Shown: positions 38,835 to 46,724 of the stretch, in pieces
How the letters are laid out: each line of letters opens with the position of its first letter
How positions within the stretch are numbered: the stretch's first letter is position 1
NCBI GenBank assembly: GCA_946886865.1
Contig: CAMPJI010000013.1
Coordinates: 1 to 48,319, forward strand
Origin: an uncultured Lysobacterales bacterium
GTDB lineage: Bacteria > Pseudomonadota > Gammaproteobacteria > Xanthomonadales > Xanthomonadaceae
Direction of reading: 5' to 3'
Length of the DNA stretch: 48,319 nucleotides
The notes under the pieces: generated by a model
Seen by the model: only the letters and a program-made list of their open reading frames with translations
What the model was told of the DNA's origin: nothing
The model's database searches: none
Program-made: the position numbers and the translations under genes

Positions 38835-39728
38835 ATGAGCTGGCTCAAGAAACTCATGCCCTCGGGCATCCGGACCGATTCGGCCGCCGCCAACAAGCGG
38901 CGCAGCGTGCCCGAGGGGCTGTGGGAGAAGTGCGACCGCTGCGGCGCGGTGCTCTACCGGCCGGAGCTGGAGGAAAACCTGGAGGTCTGCCCGAAGTGCA
39001 ACTTCCATATGGCCATCCGCGCCCGCGCGCGCCTGAAGTCGCTGTTCGACGCGGGCAGCATGCAGGAGATCGCCGCCGAGCTCGGGCCGACCGACGTGCT
39101 CAAGTTCAAGGACCAGAAGAAGTACGGCGAGCGCATCAAGGCCGCGCAGAAGTCCACGGGCGAGCGTGATGCGCTCATTGCCATGCGCGGCACGCTGAAG
39201 CAGCGCCCGCTGGTGGCGTGCTCCTTCGACTTCGCCTACATGGGCGGCTCGATGGGGTCGGTGGTGGGCGAGCGCTTCGCCCGCGCCGCCGAGACCGCGC
39301 TGGAGATCGGCTGCCCGCTCGTGTGCTTCTCGGCCACCGGCGGCGCACGCATGCAGGAGAGCCTGTTCTCGCTGATGCAGATGGCCAAGACCTCCGCGGC
39401 GCTCGGTCGCCTGCGCGCGGCGGGGTTGCCGTACATCTCGGTGATGACGCACCCGACCACCGGCGGCGTGTCCGCGTCGCTGGCGATGCTGGGCGATATC
39501 AACCTGGCAGAGCCGGAGGCGCTGATCGGCTTCGCCGGCCCGCGCGTGATCGAGCAGACCGTGCGCGAGACGCTGCCGGAGGGTTTCCAGCGCAGCGAGT
39601 TCCTGCTCGAGCACGGCGCGGTGGACCAGATCTGCGACCGCCGCGAGATGCGCGAGCGCATCGCCCAGCTGCTCGCGTTGCTGATGAAGCAGCCCGCGCC
39701 GGCCGAGGACGAAGAGGTGGCCGCGTGA
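38835..39728 (+). CDS. accD: Acetyl-CoA carboxylase carboxyltransferase subunit beta
   Basis: Transfers the carboxyl group from biotin to acetyl-CoA, giving malonyl-CoA for fatty-acid synthesis; works with AccA. The 297 residues include the N-terminal zinc ribbon [16 protein letters not shown]...CPKC, then [39 protein letters not shown] and [16 protein letters not shown]. The stop overlaps the glmM GTG by 4 nt (GTGA). Confidence 0.96.
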   Translation: MSWLKKLMPSGIRTDSAAANKRRSVPEGLWEKCDRCGAVLYRPELEENLEVCPKCNFHMAIRARARLKSLFDAGSMQEIAAELGPTDVLKFKDQKKYGERIKAAQKSTGERDALIAMRGTLKQRPLVACSFDFAYMGGSMGSVVGERFARAAETALEIGCPLVCFSATGGARMQESLFSLMQMAKTSAALGRLRAAGLPYISVMTHPTTGGVSASLAMLGDINLAEPEALIGFAGPRVIEQTVRETLPEGFQRSEFLLEHGAVDQICDRREMRERIAQLLALLMKQPAPAEDEEVAA

Positions 39729-41068
39729 GCCGGAGGTACTTCGGCACCGACGGCATCCGCGGCCGCGTGGGGCAGGGCGCCATCTCGGCCGACTTCGTCC
39801 TGCGCCTGGGCAACGCCTACGGCCACGCGCTGTCGCGCAACGAGTGGCGCAAGCCGGTGGTGATCATCGGCAAGGACACGCGCATCTCGAACTACATGTT
39901 CGAGGCCGCGCTGGAGGCCGGGCTGGTCGCGGCCGGCGTCGACGTTCAGTTGATGGGGCCGATGCCGACCCCGGCCGTCGCGCACCTCACGCGCTCCCTG
40001 CGGGCCGATGGCGGTATCGTGATTTCCGCCTCGCACAACCCCCATTACGACAACGGCATCAAGTTCTTTTCCGCCCATGGCGAGAAGCTGGACGACGCCA
40101 CGGAACTGGCGATCGAGGTGGCGCTGGACGAGCCGTTCCGCACCGTCGAATCCGATCGCCTGGGCAAGGCGTTGCGCACGCGCGATGCCATCGGCCGCTA
40201 CGTGGAAGCCTGCAAGAACGCCGTGCCGCGCGGATTCGATCTCGGCGGCCTGCGCATCGCCATGGACTGCGCCAACGGCGCGACCTACCAGATCGGGCCG
40301 CTGGTGCTGCGCGAACTGGGCGCGCGCGTCGACGCGATCGGCGTGGACCCCAACGGCACCAACATCAACGACGGCGTGGGGTCGACCCACCCGCAGTTCC
40401 TGGCCGCGCGCGTACGCGAAACCGGCGCCGACGTGGGCATCGCCTTCGACGGCGACGGCGACCGCGTGCTGTTCATCGATGCCGACGGCCGCGTCTGCGA
40501 CGGCGACGACCTGCTGTACGTGCTGGCGACCGACTGGCTGGCCAGCGGCCGCCTGCGGGGCCCGGTGGTCGGCACGCTGATGACCAACTACGGGCTTGAA
40601 CGCGCGTTCGCCGAGCGCGGCATCGGCTTCATCCGGTCCAAGGTCGGCGACCGTTACGTGCACCAGCAGCTGGTCGCCAACGACGGCGTGCTGGGCGGCG
40701 AGACCTCCGGCCACCTGCTGTGCCTGGACAGCGCCAGCACCGGCGACGGCATCATCAGCGCGCTGCAGGTGCTGGAGGTGCTCAAGCGCCGCAAGCTGTC
40801 GCTGCGCCAGGCGCTGGCAGGCCTGGTCAAGGTGCCGCAGAAGACCGTCAACGTCCGCTACGAGGGCGATGCCCGGCCGGCCGAGGCGCCGGCGGTGCAG
40901 GCCGCGCTGGCCGACGCGCAACGCGCGGTGCAGGGACGCGGTCGGGCCTTCCTGCGGCCGTCGGGTACCGAGCCGGTCGTGCGCGTCACGGTCGAGGCCG
41001 ACGACGACGCACTGATGCAGGGCACGCTCGACACCCTGGCCGGCGCGGTTCGCGCAGCGGCCGCCTGA
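39725..41068 (+). CDS. glmM: Phosphoglucosamine mutase
   Basis: Converts glucosamine-6-phosphate to glucosamine-1-phosphate for peptidoglycan and LPS precursors. The 447-residue protein begins [13 protein letters not shown] and has the phosphoserine loop [16 protein letters not shown] (S103), the Mg-binding [15 protein letters not shown], and the phosphate-binding [11 protein letters not shown]. The GTG start overlaps the accD stop, suggesting translational coupling of lipid and cell-wall precursor genes. Confidence 0.96.
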   Translation: MSRRYFGTDGIRGRVGQGAISADFVLRLGNAYGHALSRNEWRKPVVIIGKDTRISNYMFEAALEAGLVAAGVDVQLMGPMPTPAVAHLTRSLRADGGIVISASHNPHYDNGIKFFSAHGEKLDDATELAIEVALDEPFRTVESDRLGKALRTRDAIGRYVEACKNAVPRGFDLGGLRIAMDCANGATYQIGPLVLRELGARVDAIGVDPNGTNINDGVGSTHPQFLAARVRETGADVGIAFDGDGDRVLFIDADGRVCDGDDLLYVLATDWLASGRLRGPVVGTLMTNYGLERAFAERGIGFIRSKVGDRYVHQQLVANDGVLGGETSGHLLCLDSASTGDGIISALQVLEVLKRRKLSLRQALAGLVKVPQKTVNVRYEGDARPAEAPAVQAALADAQRAVQGRGRAFLRPSGTEPVVRVTVEADDDALMQGTLDTLAGAVRAAAA

Positions 41069-41111
41069 TTCCAACGACTTGCCGGGCCCGGTGAAGGCCC
41101 GCCGGATTCCA

Positions 41112-42062
41112 ATGAACGCCATCCCCACGCTCGATATCCGCCGCTTCACGCATCCCTCCAGCCCCGCCGACCGCGACGCCTTCGTCGAGGAGCTGGGGGC
41201 CGCCTACCGCGAGTGGGGTTTCGCCGGTATCCGCGGACACGGCATCGACGACGATCGCATCGCGCAGTCGTACGACGTGTTCAAGCGCTTCTTCGCGCTG
41301 CCCGAGGCCACCAAGCGCACGTACCACGTGCCCGGCGGCGGTGGCGCGCGGGGTTACACGCCGTTTGGCGTGGAGACCGCCAAGGGGGCCCAGCACCACG
41401 ACCTCAAGGAGTTCTGGCACATCGGTCGCGAGATTCCGCGCGATTCGAAGTACAGCGAGGTCATGCCGCCGAACCTGTGGCCCGACGAGGTCGAGGGCTT
41501 CCGGGAGCACGGCTACGGCCTGTACGAATCCCTGGACGCACTGGGCTCGCAGGTGCTGTCGGCGCTGGCTCTGCACATCGGCCTGCCGACCGACTACTTC
41601 GCCGACAAGACCGACTCGGGCAACTCCATCCTGCGGCCCATCCATTACCCGCCGATCACGTCCGACAACATCCCGAACGAGCGCGCCGGCGCGCACGAGG
41701 ACATCAACCTGATCACCCTGCTGGTCGGCGCCAGCGCCGAAGGCCTCGAGGTGCGCTCGCGCAAGGGCGACTGGGTGCCGTTCACCGCCGACGCCGACAC
41801 CATCGTCGTCAACATCGGCGACATGCTGCAGCGCCTGACCAACCACGTGTACCCCTCCACCACCCACCGCGTGGTCAACCCGCCGGGCGAGAAAGCACGC
41901 CAGCCGCGCTATTCCACGCCGTTCTTCCTGCACCCGAACCCGGACTTCGTGATCGACGTGCTGCCGTCCACGGTGACCGCCGACAACCCGAGCCGCTATC
42001 CCGAACCGATTACCGCGCAGGGCTACCTGGAAGAGCGGCTGCGCGAGATCAAGCTGAAGTAA
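41112..42062 (+). CDS. 2-oxoglutarate/Fe(II) oxygenase, isopenicillin-N-synthase-like
   Basis: A 316-residue non-haem iron oxygenase. An N-terminal DIOX_N region (EWGFAGIRGHGIDDDRI; KRFFALPEATKRTYH) precedes the double-stranded beta-helix core. Iron ligands are H195 and D197 (GAHEDINLITLL) and H252 (THRVVNPP), with the 2OG-binding Arg-x-Ser in PRYSTPFFLHP. Sequence elements match the widespread bacterial isopenicillin-N-synthase-family oxygenases of unknown substrate. It follows glmM by 43 nt and is followed by 198 nt including a sigma-54-type promoter, so it is probably not part of the downstream cluster. Confidence 0.88.
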   Translation: MNAIPTLDIRRFTHPSSPADRDAFVEELGAAYREWGFAGIRGHGIDDDRIAQSYDVFKRFFALPEATKRTYHVPGGGGARGYTPFGVETAKGAQHHDLKEFWHIGREIPRDSKYSEVMPPNLWPDEVEGFREHGYGLYESLDALGSQVLSALALHIGLPTDYFADKTDSGNSILRPIHYPPITSDNIPNERAGAHEDINLITLLVGASAEGLEVRSRKGDWVPFTADADTIVVNIGDMLQRLTNHVYPSTTHRVVNPPGEKARQPRYSTPFFLHPNPDFVIDVLPSTVTADNPSRYPEPITAQGYLEERLREIKLK

Positions 42063-42191
42063 CCGCGCCGGCCCCCGGTCGGCCGTGCGAGGGCGGACGC
42101 GATGGCGCGGACCGGCGACATTGGCACCTGCGCGGACGTCCGTCATGCGCGCTGCCTTGCCCCCTCCGGCGACGGGTCCGTTCGGCAGGTG

Positions 42192-42208
42192 CTGGCATGT
42201 TTCCTGCA
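42192..42208 (+). promoter_or_regulatory. Candidate sigma-54 (RpoN) promoter
   Basis: CTGGCATGTTTCCTGCA matches the -24/-12 consensus (YTGGCACGRNNNTTGCW) at most informative positions, with GG at 42194-42195 and GC at 42206-42207, exactly the required spacing. The expected start is near 42219, giving a leader of about 40 nt that ends in the strong ribosome-binding site GGGGAGGGG before the ATG at 42261. A CGGACGTCCG palindrome at 42133-42142 lies where an activator could bind. No sigma-70 promoter of comparable quality is seen in the gap. Confidence 0.6.
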
Positions 42209-42260
42209 TCCACGTATGGGTTGGGCGCGTACGCACAGCAGGGCGGCGGGGAGGGGATGA

Positions 42261-42974
42261 ATGAACAGGTTTTCTGACGGAGGTTTCGCCACCGTATCGC
42301 GCGTCCGCAGCGCGTTGCTGGCGGGCGTCCTGGCGGTGGTGGGGATGGCATCCGCGACGGCCGCGGGACTGGTCGTCGAGGTGCGCGCGCACGGCCAGCC
42401 CGTGGCAGGTGCCGTCGTCAGCCTCCACTCGGTGTCGGCACGTGCCGACGTACGGCCGGTTGCGGCGCGGATGGACCAGCGCGGCAGCCAGTTCGACCCC
42501 CGCGTGCTGGTGGTCCAGGCCGGCAGCGCCGTCGCGTTTCCCAACAGCGACAACATCCGCCATCACGTGTATTCCTTTTCGGCGGCCAAGCGCTTCGAGC
42601 TGCCGCTCTACAGCGGGCAACCGGCGCGTCCTGTGGTGTTCGATACGCCCGGCGTGGTCACCCTGGGCTGCAACATCCATGACTGGATGGTCGGCCATAT
42701 CCTGGTGCTGGACACGCCGTATACCGGCCGCACGGACGCGAGTGGCCGCGTCGAACTCGCCGCGCCGGCCGGTGCCTACAGCCTGCAGGTCTGGCACCCG
42801 CACCAGCGCCCCAACACCCCACCCCCACGCCAGGCGGTCGTCTTCGGATCCGCGACTGCGGCCGTGGACGTCGACCTGGATCTGCAGGCCCCGGCCGCCA
42901 CCCCGCGCGCGCCTGCCGATCCCAAGTTGAGGGCATTGCAGGAAAAACTGCGGAGCCTCAAGCGTGACCCCTGA
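42261..42974 (+). CDS. Periplasmic cupredoxin-like protein ('methylamine utilization protein')
   Basis: A 237-residue secreted protein: signal peptide (about 1-35, ending SATA-A), then a plastocyanin-like fold. Likely copper ligands are a histidine of NIRHHVYSF (H101/H102) and C137, H140 and M143 in LGCNIHDWM. The middle has a short carboxypeptidase-regulatory-like beta segment (TGRTDASGRVELAAPAGAY), and the tail is Ala/Pro-rich then charged. The common database label 'methylamine utilization' reflects distant similarity only; no mau genes are present. First gene of a four-gene unit; its end overlaps the next gene by 11 nt. Confidence 0.85.
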   Translation: MNRFSDGGFATVSRVRSALLAGVLAVVGMASATAAGLVVEVRAHGQPVAGAVVSLHSVSARADVRPVAARMDQRGSQFDPRVLVVQAGSAVAFPNSDNIRHHVYSFSAAKRFELPLYSGQPARPVVFDTPGVVTLGCNIHDWMVGHILVLDTPYTGRTDASGRVELAAPAGAYSLQVWHPHQRPNTPPPRQAVVFGSATAAVDVDLDLQAPAATPRAPADPKLRALQEKLRSLKRDP

Positions 42975-45339
42975 GGCGGCGCCGCGCCGGGCCACCCTTC
43001 GGTTCCAGGCCAAGATCCTGCTGCTGCTGGCGGCCACGCTGCTGGCGACGCTGGTGGTCACCCTTGGCGTCGTCGAGTTGGCGGTGTCCAGCGCGGTAGA
43101 CCGCCAGGTCGCGCGCGAGCTCGCCGTCGGCAGCCGCGTCTGGGAAAGCTTCCACGCCGCACGCCGGCAGCAGTTGGTCGATTCCGTCGCCGTGCTGGCC
43201 GACGACTTCGGTTTCAGGGCCGCGGCGGCGACGGCCGATGCCGGCACTGTGCAGTCCGCCCTCGACAACCATGGCCAGCGCGTCGGCGCCGACATCGGCG
43301 TGCTGTTGACCGCAGACGGCGAGTGGCTGGCCGCCGCTTCCGGCACGGTGCTGGACGCCGAACGGGCGGCTGCGCCGCTGCGGCCCCTGCATCGTCTGGC
43401 CGAAGCCGAGGGGCGGGCAACGGGAACGGTCGTGCTGGACGGACGCCCGTACCTAGTGGCGATGGTGCCGGTCAACGCGCCCGTCACCATCGCCTGGGTC
43501 GCGATGGGCCGGGCCCTGGACGCGGCGTACCTGGAGGAGTTCCACACGTTGTCGGGTCTCCACGTCGCGCTGGCCCGCGGCGATGGGGATGCGCGTCGAC
43601 TGCTTGTCAGCAGCCGGGCGCCCGGAGGCACGCTGCTGCGGCTGACGGACGGCAACGGCGCCCCGGAAGGGGGCCGGGTCGACGGCGGCGATGTGGTCGC
43701 ACGGCGGGTGGCCATGCCCGGGGCCGGCGATGGCATGGAGGCGTGGTTGCTGGCGTCGCGCGACGAGGTATTCGCGCCCTTCCGGAGGGTGCAGGAACAG
43801 ATCATTGCCGTGTCGGTGCTGGCTGCGTTGTTGGCGCTCGCCGTCGCAGTCGCGATCGGGCGTGGCGTGAGCCGCCCGGTGGCGGAACTGGCGGAGGCGG
43901 CGCGCCGCATCGGCTCTGGCGACTACACGCGCGCGTTGCCGCCCATGGGTCGGGACGAGTTGGGCGAGCTGGCGAGCGCGTTCAACGGGATGCAGTCGGG
44001 CATCGCCGAGCGCGAGCAGCAGATCCTCCACCAGGCCCGCCATGACGGCCTGACCGACCTGCCCAACCGCACGCATGCGCTGTCGATGCTGGGCACTGCC
44101 ATCACGCGCGCCGGGGGCTGCACGTCGTGCGCGGTGGTGCTGATCGACCTTGACCGCTTCAAGGAGATCAACGACACGCTGGGACACGGGTTCGGGGACC
44201 GGGTCCTCGTCCTGGCCGCGCAGCGCCTGAAGGACGCGCTCGCCGCCGGCGATCTGCTTGCGCGCCTGGGCGGCGACGAGTTCCTGGTGGTGATGGAAGG
44301 GGTCGACACCCCTGCCGCGCTGGAGCGCGCGGGTGTGCTGGCCGGCGCTCTGCGCGATCCGCTGCACCTGGGCGACACCCAGGTCAGCCTCGATGCGAGT
44401 ATCGGCGTGGCGATGTACCCGGAGCACGGACGCGAGGCGGACATGCTGCTGCGGCGTGCCGACATCGCCATGTACGACGCCAAGGACCTGCGGGGCGGCG
44501 TGGTGCTGTACCAGCCGGGGCGCGACGAGATCCACCTGCGCCAACTCACGTTGCTGGCGGATCTGCGGCCCGCCATCGCGCACGGCGAGCTGGACATGGT
44601 CTTCCAGCCCAAGATCGACCTGGCCACCGGCCAGGTCGCCCATGCCGAGGCCCTTGTGCGCTGGGCGCATCCGGAGCTGGGGAAGATCGGGCCGGACGAG
44701 TTCGTGCCGCTCGCCGAGCGCTCCGGCCTGATTCACGCCTTGACCCGGTTTGTGCTGGACCGGGGCCTGGGGCAACTGCGGGCCTGGTCGCAGGACGGCC
44801 TCGACATCGCGCTGGCCGTCAACATCTCGTCCATCGACCTGCTCGACGCGGCGTTCCCCGAGCACGTGCTGTCGGCGCTGGCGCAGCATTCGGTGCCCGC
44901 CAATCGCCTGATCATCGAAATCACCGAGAGCACGCTGATGCGCGACCTGGAGTCGGCGGTCAAGGTGCTGCGGCGGCTGCGCGAGGCCGGCGTGCGGCTT
45001 TCGATCGACGACTTCGGTACCGGGCATTCGTCGCTGGCGCAGCTGCGTGGCCTGCCGGTGGACGAGATCAAGATCGACAAGAGCTTCGTAATGCGCCTGA
45101 CCGAGGGCAGCGAGGACGCGGTGATCGTGCGTTCGGCCATCGAGATCGGCCACAACATGGGCCTGCGGGTCATCGCCGAGGGCGTGGAGACCGCGGACGG
45201 GCTGGCGGTGCTGCGCCGGCTGCACTGCGACATGGCCCAGGGCTTCCTTTTTTCGCCGCCGCTGCACCCGGACGCATTCGTGCAGTGGTGCCGGCACCAT
45301 GCGGCGTCCGTCTCGGAGGTTGAATGCGGATCAGGATGA
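42964..45339 (+). CDS. Membrane sensor with HAMP-GGDEF-EAL domains
   Basis: A 791-residue bifunctional cyclic-di-GMP protein. Domain order: TM1 (about 18-42), periplasmic sensor of about 235 residues, TM2 (280-299), HAMP (300-355), GGDEF domain (about 360-520; GGDEF at 436-440) and EAL domain (about 535-785; EAL 562-564, DDFGTG 682-687, EGVET, QGFLF with Q759). Both active sites look complete. The inhibitory I-site is lost (AAGD where RxxD is expected). The periplasmic part has no obvious redox Cys pair. GTG start, overlapping the cupredoxin gene by 11 nt; the end overlaps the DUF3034 gene by 16 nt. Confidence 0.92.
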   Translation: MTPEAAPRRATLRFQAKILLLLAATLLATLVVTLGVVELAVSSAVDRQVARELAVGSRVWESFHAARRQQLVDSVAVLADDFGFRAAAATADAGTVQSALDNHGQRVGADIGVLLTADGEWLAAASGTVLDAERAAAPLRPLHRLAEAEGRATGTVVLDGRPYLVAMVPVNAPVTIAWVAMGRALDAAYLEEFHTLSGLHVALARGDGDARRLLVSSRAPGGTLLRLTDGNGAPEGGRVDGGDVVARRVAMPGAGDGMEAWLLASRDEVFAPFRRVQEQIIAVSVLAALLALAVAVAIGRGVSRPVAELAEAARRIGSGDYTRALPPMGRDELGELASAFNGMQSGIAEREQQILHQARHDGLTDLPNRTHALSMLGTAITRAGGCTSCAVVLIDLDRFKEINDTLGHGFGDRVLVLAAQRLKDALAAGDLLARLGGDEFLVVMEGVDTPAALERAGVLAGALRDPLHLGDTQVSLDASIGVAMYPEHGREADMLLRRADIAMYDAKDLRGGVVLYQPGRDEIHLRQLTLLADLRPAIAHGELDMVFQPKIDLATGQVAHAEALVRWAHPELGKIGPDEFVPLAERSGLIHALTRFVLDRGLGQLRAWSQDGLDIALAVNISSIDLLDAAFPEHVLSALAQHSVPANRLIIEITESTLMRDLESAVKVLRRLREAGVRLSIDDFGTGHSSLAQLRGLPVDEIKIDKSFVMRLTEGSEDAVIVRSAIEIGHNMGLRVIAEGVETADGLAVLRRLHCDMAQGFLFSPPLHPDAFVQWCRHHAASVSEVECGSG

Positions 45340-46199
45340 CGATGGTGGCGGCGGCGGGTCTGCTGGCTGCAATAGCTGCGACGGCGGCCACGGCGGCCGA
45401 ACGCGACGGCCGGCTGCTGGCCACCGGCGGGGCCACCCAGTTCGAGGGCGCAGCGGGCGGTGGGCTGGTGCCCTGGGCGGTGATCGCCGGCTATGGCACG
45501 CGCGACCAGCATGCGGGCACCGTGTTTGCCACCCGGGTCGATACCGGCGATTACGCGCTCGACAGCGTCGGGGCGGCCTACGGGATCGGCAACCGGGTCG
45601 AGCTGTCGGTCGCGCGCCATCGCTTCGACCTGGGCACCTTGCAGCGCCAGCTGGCGCTGCCGGTGGATGCGTTCCGCCAGGACGTGGTCGGCGCCAAGCT
45701 GCGCCTGGGCGGCGACCTGGTCTACACCGCAATGCCGCAGGTCAGCATCGGCCTGCAGCACAAGCGGCATCGAGATTTCGACATCCCGTCGGCGATCGGC
45801 GCGCGCGACGACCGCGGCACCGACGTATACATCGCCGCCAGCAAGCTGTTCCTTGCCGGTGCGGGTGGCTACAACCTGCTGGTCAACGCCACGGTCCGGT
45901 CGACGCGGGCCAACCAGGCGGGGCTGCTCGGTTTCGGGGGCGACCGCCGGCAGGACCGCTCGCTGGTGCTGGAGGGTTCGGCGGCGGTGATGCCCAGCCC
46001 GCACTGGGCGATCGGCGTCGAGTACCGGCAGAAGCCCGACAACCTCGGCTTCGCGCGGGAGGACGACTGGCAGGATGCGTTCGTGGCCTGGTTCCCGAAC
46101 AAACACGTCGCCGTGGTGGCGGCCTATGCAGACCTCGGTTCCGTCGCGGGGCTGGATGACCAGCACGGCGGCTACCTGTCGCTGCAACTCGGATATTGA
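45324..46199 (+). CDS. DUF3034 family predicted outer-membrane protein
   Basis: A 291-residue protein with a signal peptide (about 1-26, ending ATAA-E) and the DUF3034 blocks LLATGGATQFEGAAGGGLVPWAVIAGYGTRDQ, FDLG, DRGTDVYIAASKLFLAG, TRANQAGLLGFGGDR and EYRQKPDNLGFAREDDWQDAFVAWFPNK. It ends YLSLQLGY: alternating hydrophobic residues and a terminal aromatic, as in beta-barrel outer-membrane proteins. Start chosen at the ATG with GGAGG 4 nt upstream, inside the end of the GGDEF-EAL gene. No experimentally known function that I can recall. Confidence 0.87.
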   Translation: MRIRMTMVAAAGLLAAIAATAATAAERDGRLLATGGATQFEGAAGGGLVPWAVIAGYGTRDQHAGTVFATRVDTGDYALDSVGAAYGIGNRVELSVARHRFDLGTLQRQLALPVDAFRQDVVGAKLRLGGDLVYTAMPQVSIGLQHKRHRDFDIPSAIGARDDRGTDVYIAASKLFLAGAGGYNLLVNATVRSTRANQAGLLGFGGDRRQDRSLVLEGSAAVMPSPHWAIGVEYRQKPDNLGFAREDDWQDAFVAWFPNKHVAVVAAYADLGSVAGLDDQHGGYLSLQLGY

Positions 46200-46207
46200 G
46201 GGCGACC

Positions 46208-46645
46208 ATGACGACACCCCCCGGAATGCGGCGAATGTCGGCAGTGTTGGCTGCAGCACTGGCCCTGGTCGCGTGCGCCAGCGTGCCCGAGCGCTCCGTT
46301 TACGACGGTCTGGGCGGGCAGCCCGGCGTCGAGGCGCTGGTGGATGAGCTGCTGGTGCGCATCGTCGACGACGCGCGGATCAACCACTTCTTCGTGGACA
46401 CCGACCTGGAGCGGTTCCGCGAAAAGCTCATCGAGCAGGTCTGTTTCGAGGCGGGCGGGCCGTGCGAGTACACCGGTGAATCGATGAAGGCCTCCCACGC
46501 GGGCCACGGGATCGACGAGCCGGCCTTCAACGCGCTGGTGGAGGTGCTGATCGACGCGATGGACGCGCGCGGCATCCCGGTGCCGATCCAGAACCGCTTC
46601 CTGCGCCGGCTGGCGCCCATGCACGCCGACATCGTCGAGCGTTGA
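46208..46645 (+). CDS. Truncated haemoglobin (group I) lipoprotein
   Basis: A 145-residue protein whose N-terminus is a lipoprotein signal with lipobox LVAC, so the globin should be anchored in the envelope rather than cytoplasmic. The globin core reads SVYDGLGGQPGVEALVDELL...YTGESMKASHAGHGI, with proximal His at about H97. Aligned from memory with Mycobacterium HbN, the distal positions are Leu49 (B10, usually Tyr), Phe70 (E7) and Leu74 (E11, usually Gln): a fully hydrophobic pocket. GAGGG precedes the ATG; the gap from the DUF3034 stop is 8 nt. Last gene of the four-gene unit. Confidence 0.88.
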   Translation: MTTPPGMRRMSAVLAAALALVACASVPERSVYDGLGGQPGVEALVDELLVRIVDDARINHFFVDTDLERFREKLIEQVCFEAGGPCEYTGESMKASHAGHGIDEPAFNALVEVLIDAMDARGIPVPIQNRFLRRLAPMHADIVER

Positions 46646-46724
46646 GCCGGGTGTTGCCGGCCGCCCGCCTTGCCGCGGCAGTGGCGCGCCGCTAGGCTTT
46701 CGCGATCTTTACGTGGGAGCCGTC

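Noticed and set aside
42120..42136. TTGGCAC upstream of the cupredoxin gene as a second sigma-54 site
   Set aside because: It has a -24-like half, but no GC at the -12 position with correct spacing.
40986..43910. A 974-codon open frame on the - strand opposite glmM, the oxygenase and the cupredoxin
   Set aside because: Antisense shadow: low-complexity Arg/Ala/Ser translation, no ribosome-binding site, and well-supported genes on the other strand.
42261..46645. Toxin-antitoxin or phage-defence reading of the four-gene module
   Set aside because: All products are envelope or cyclic-di-GMP proteins; no nuclease, NTPase, toxin fold or small antitoxin is present.
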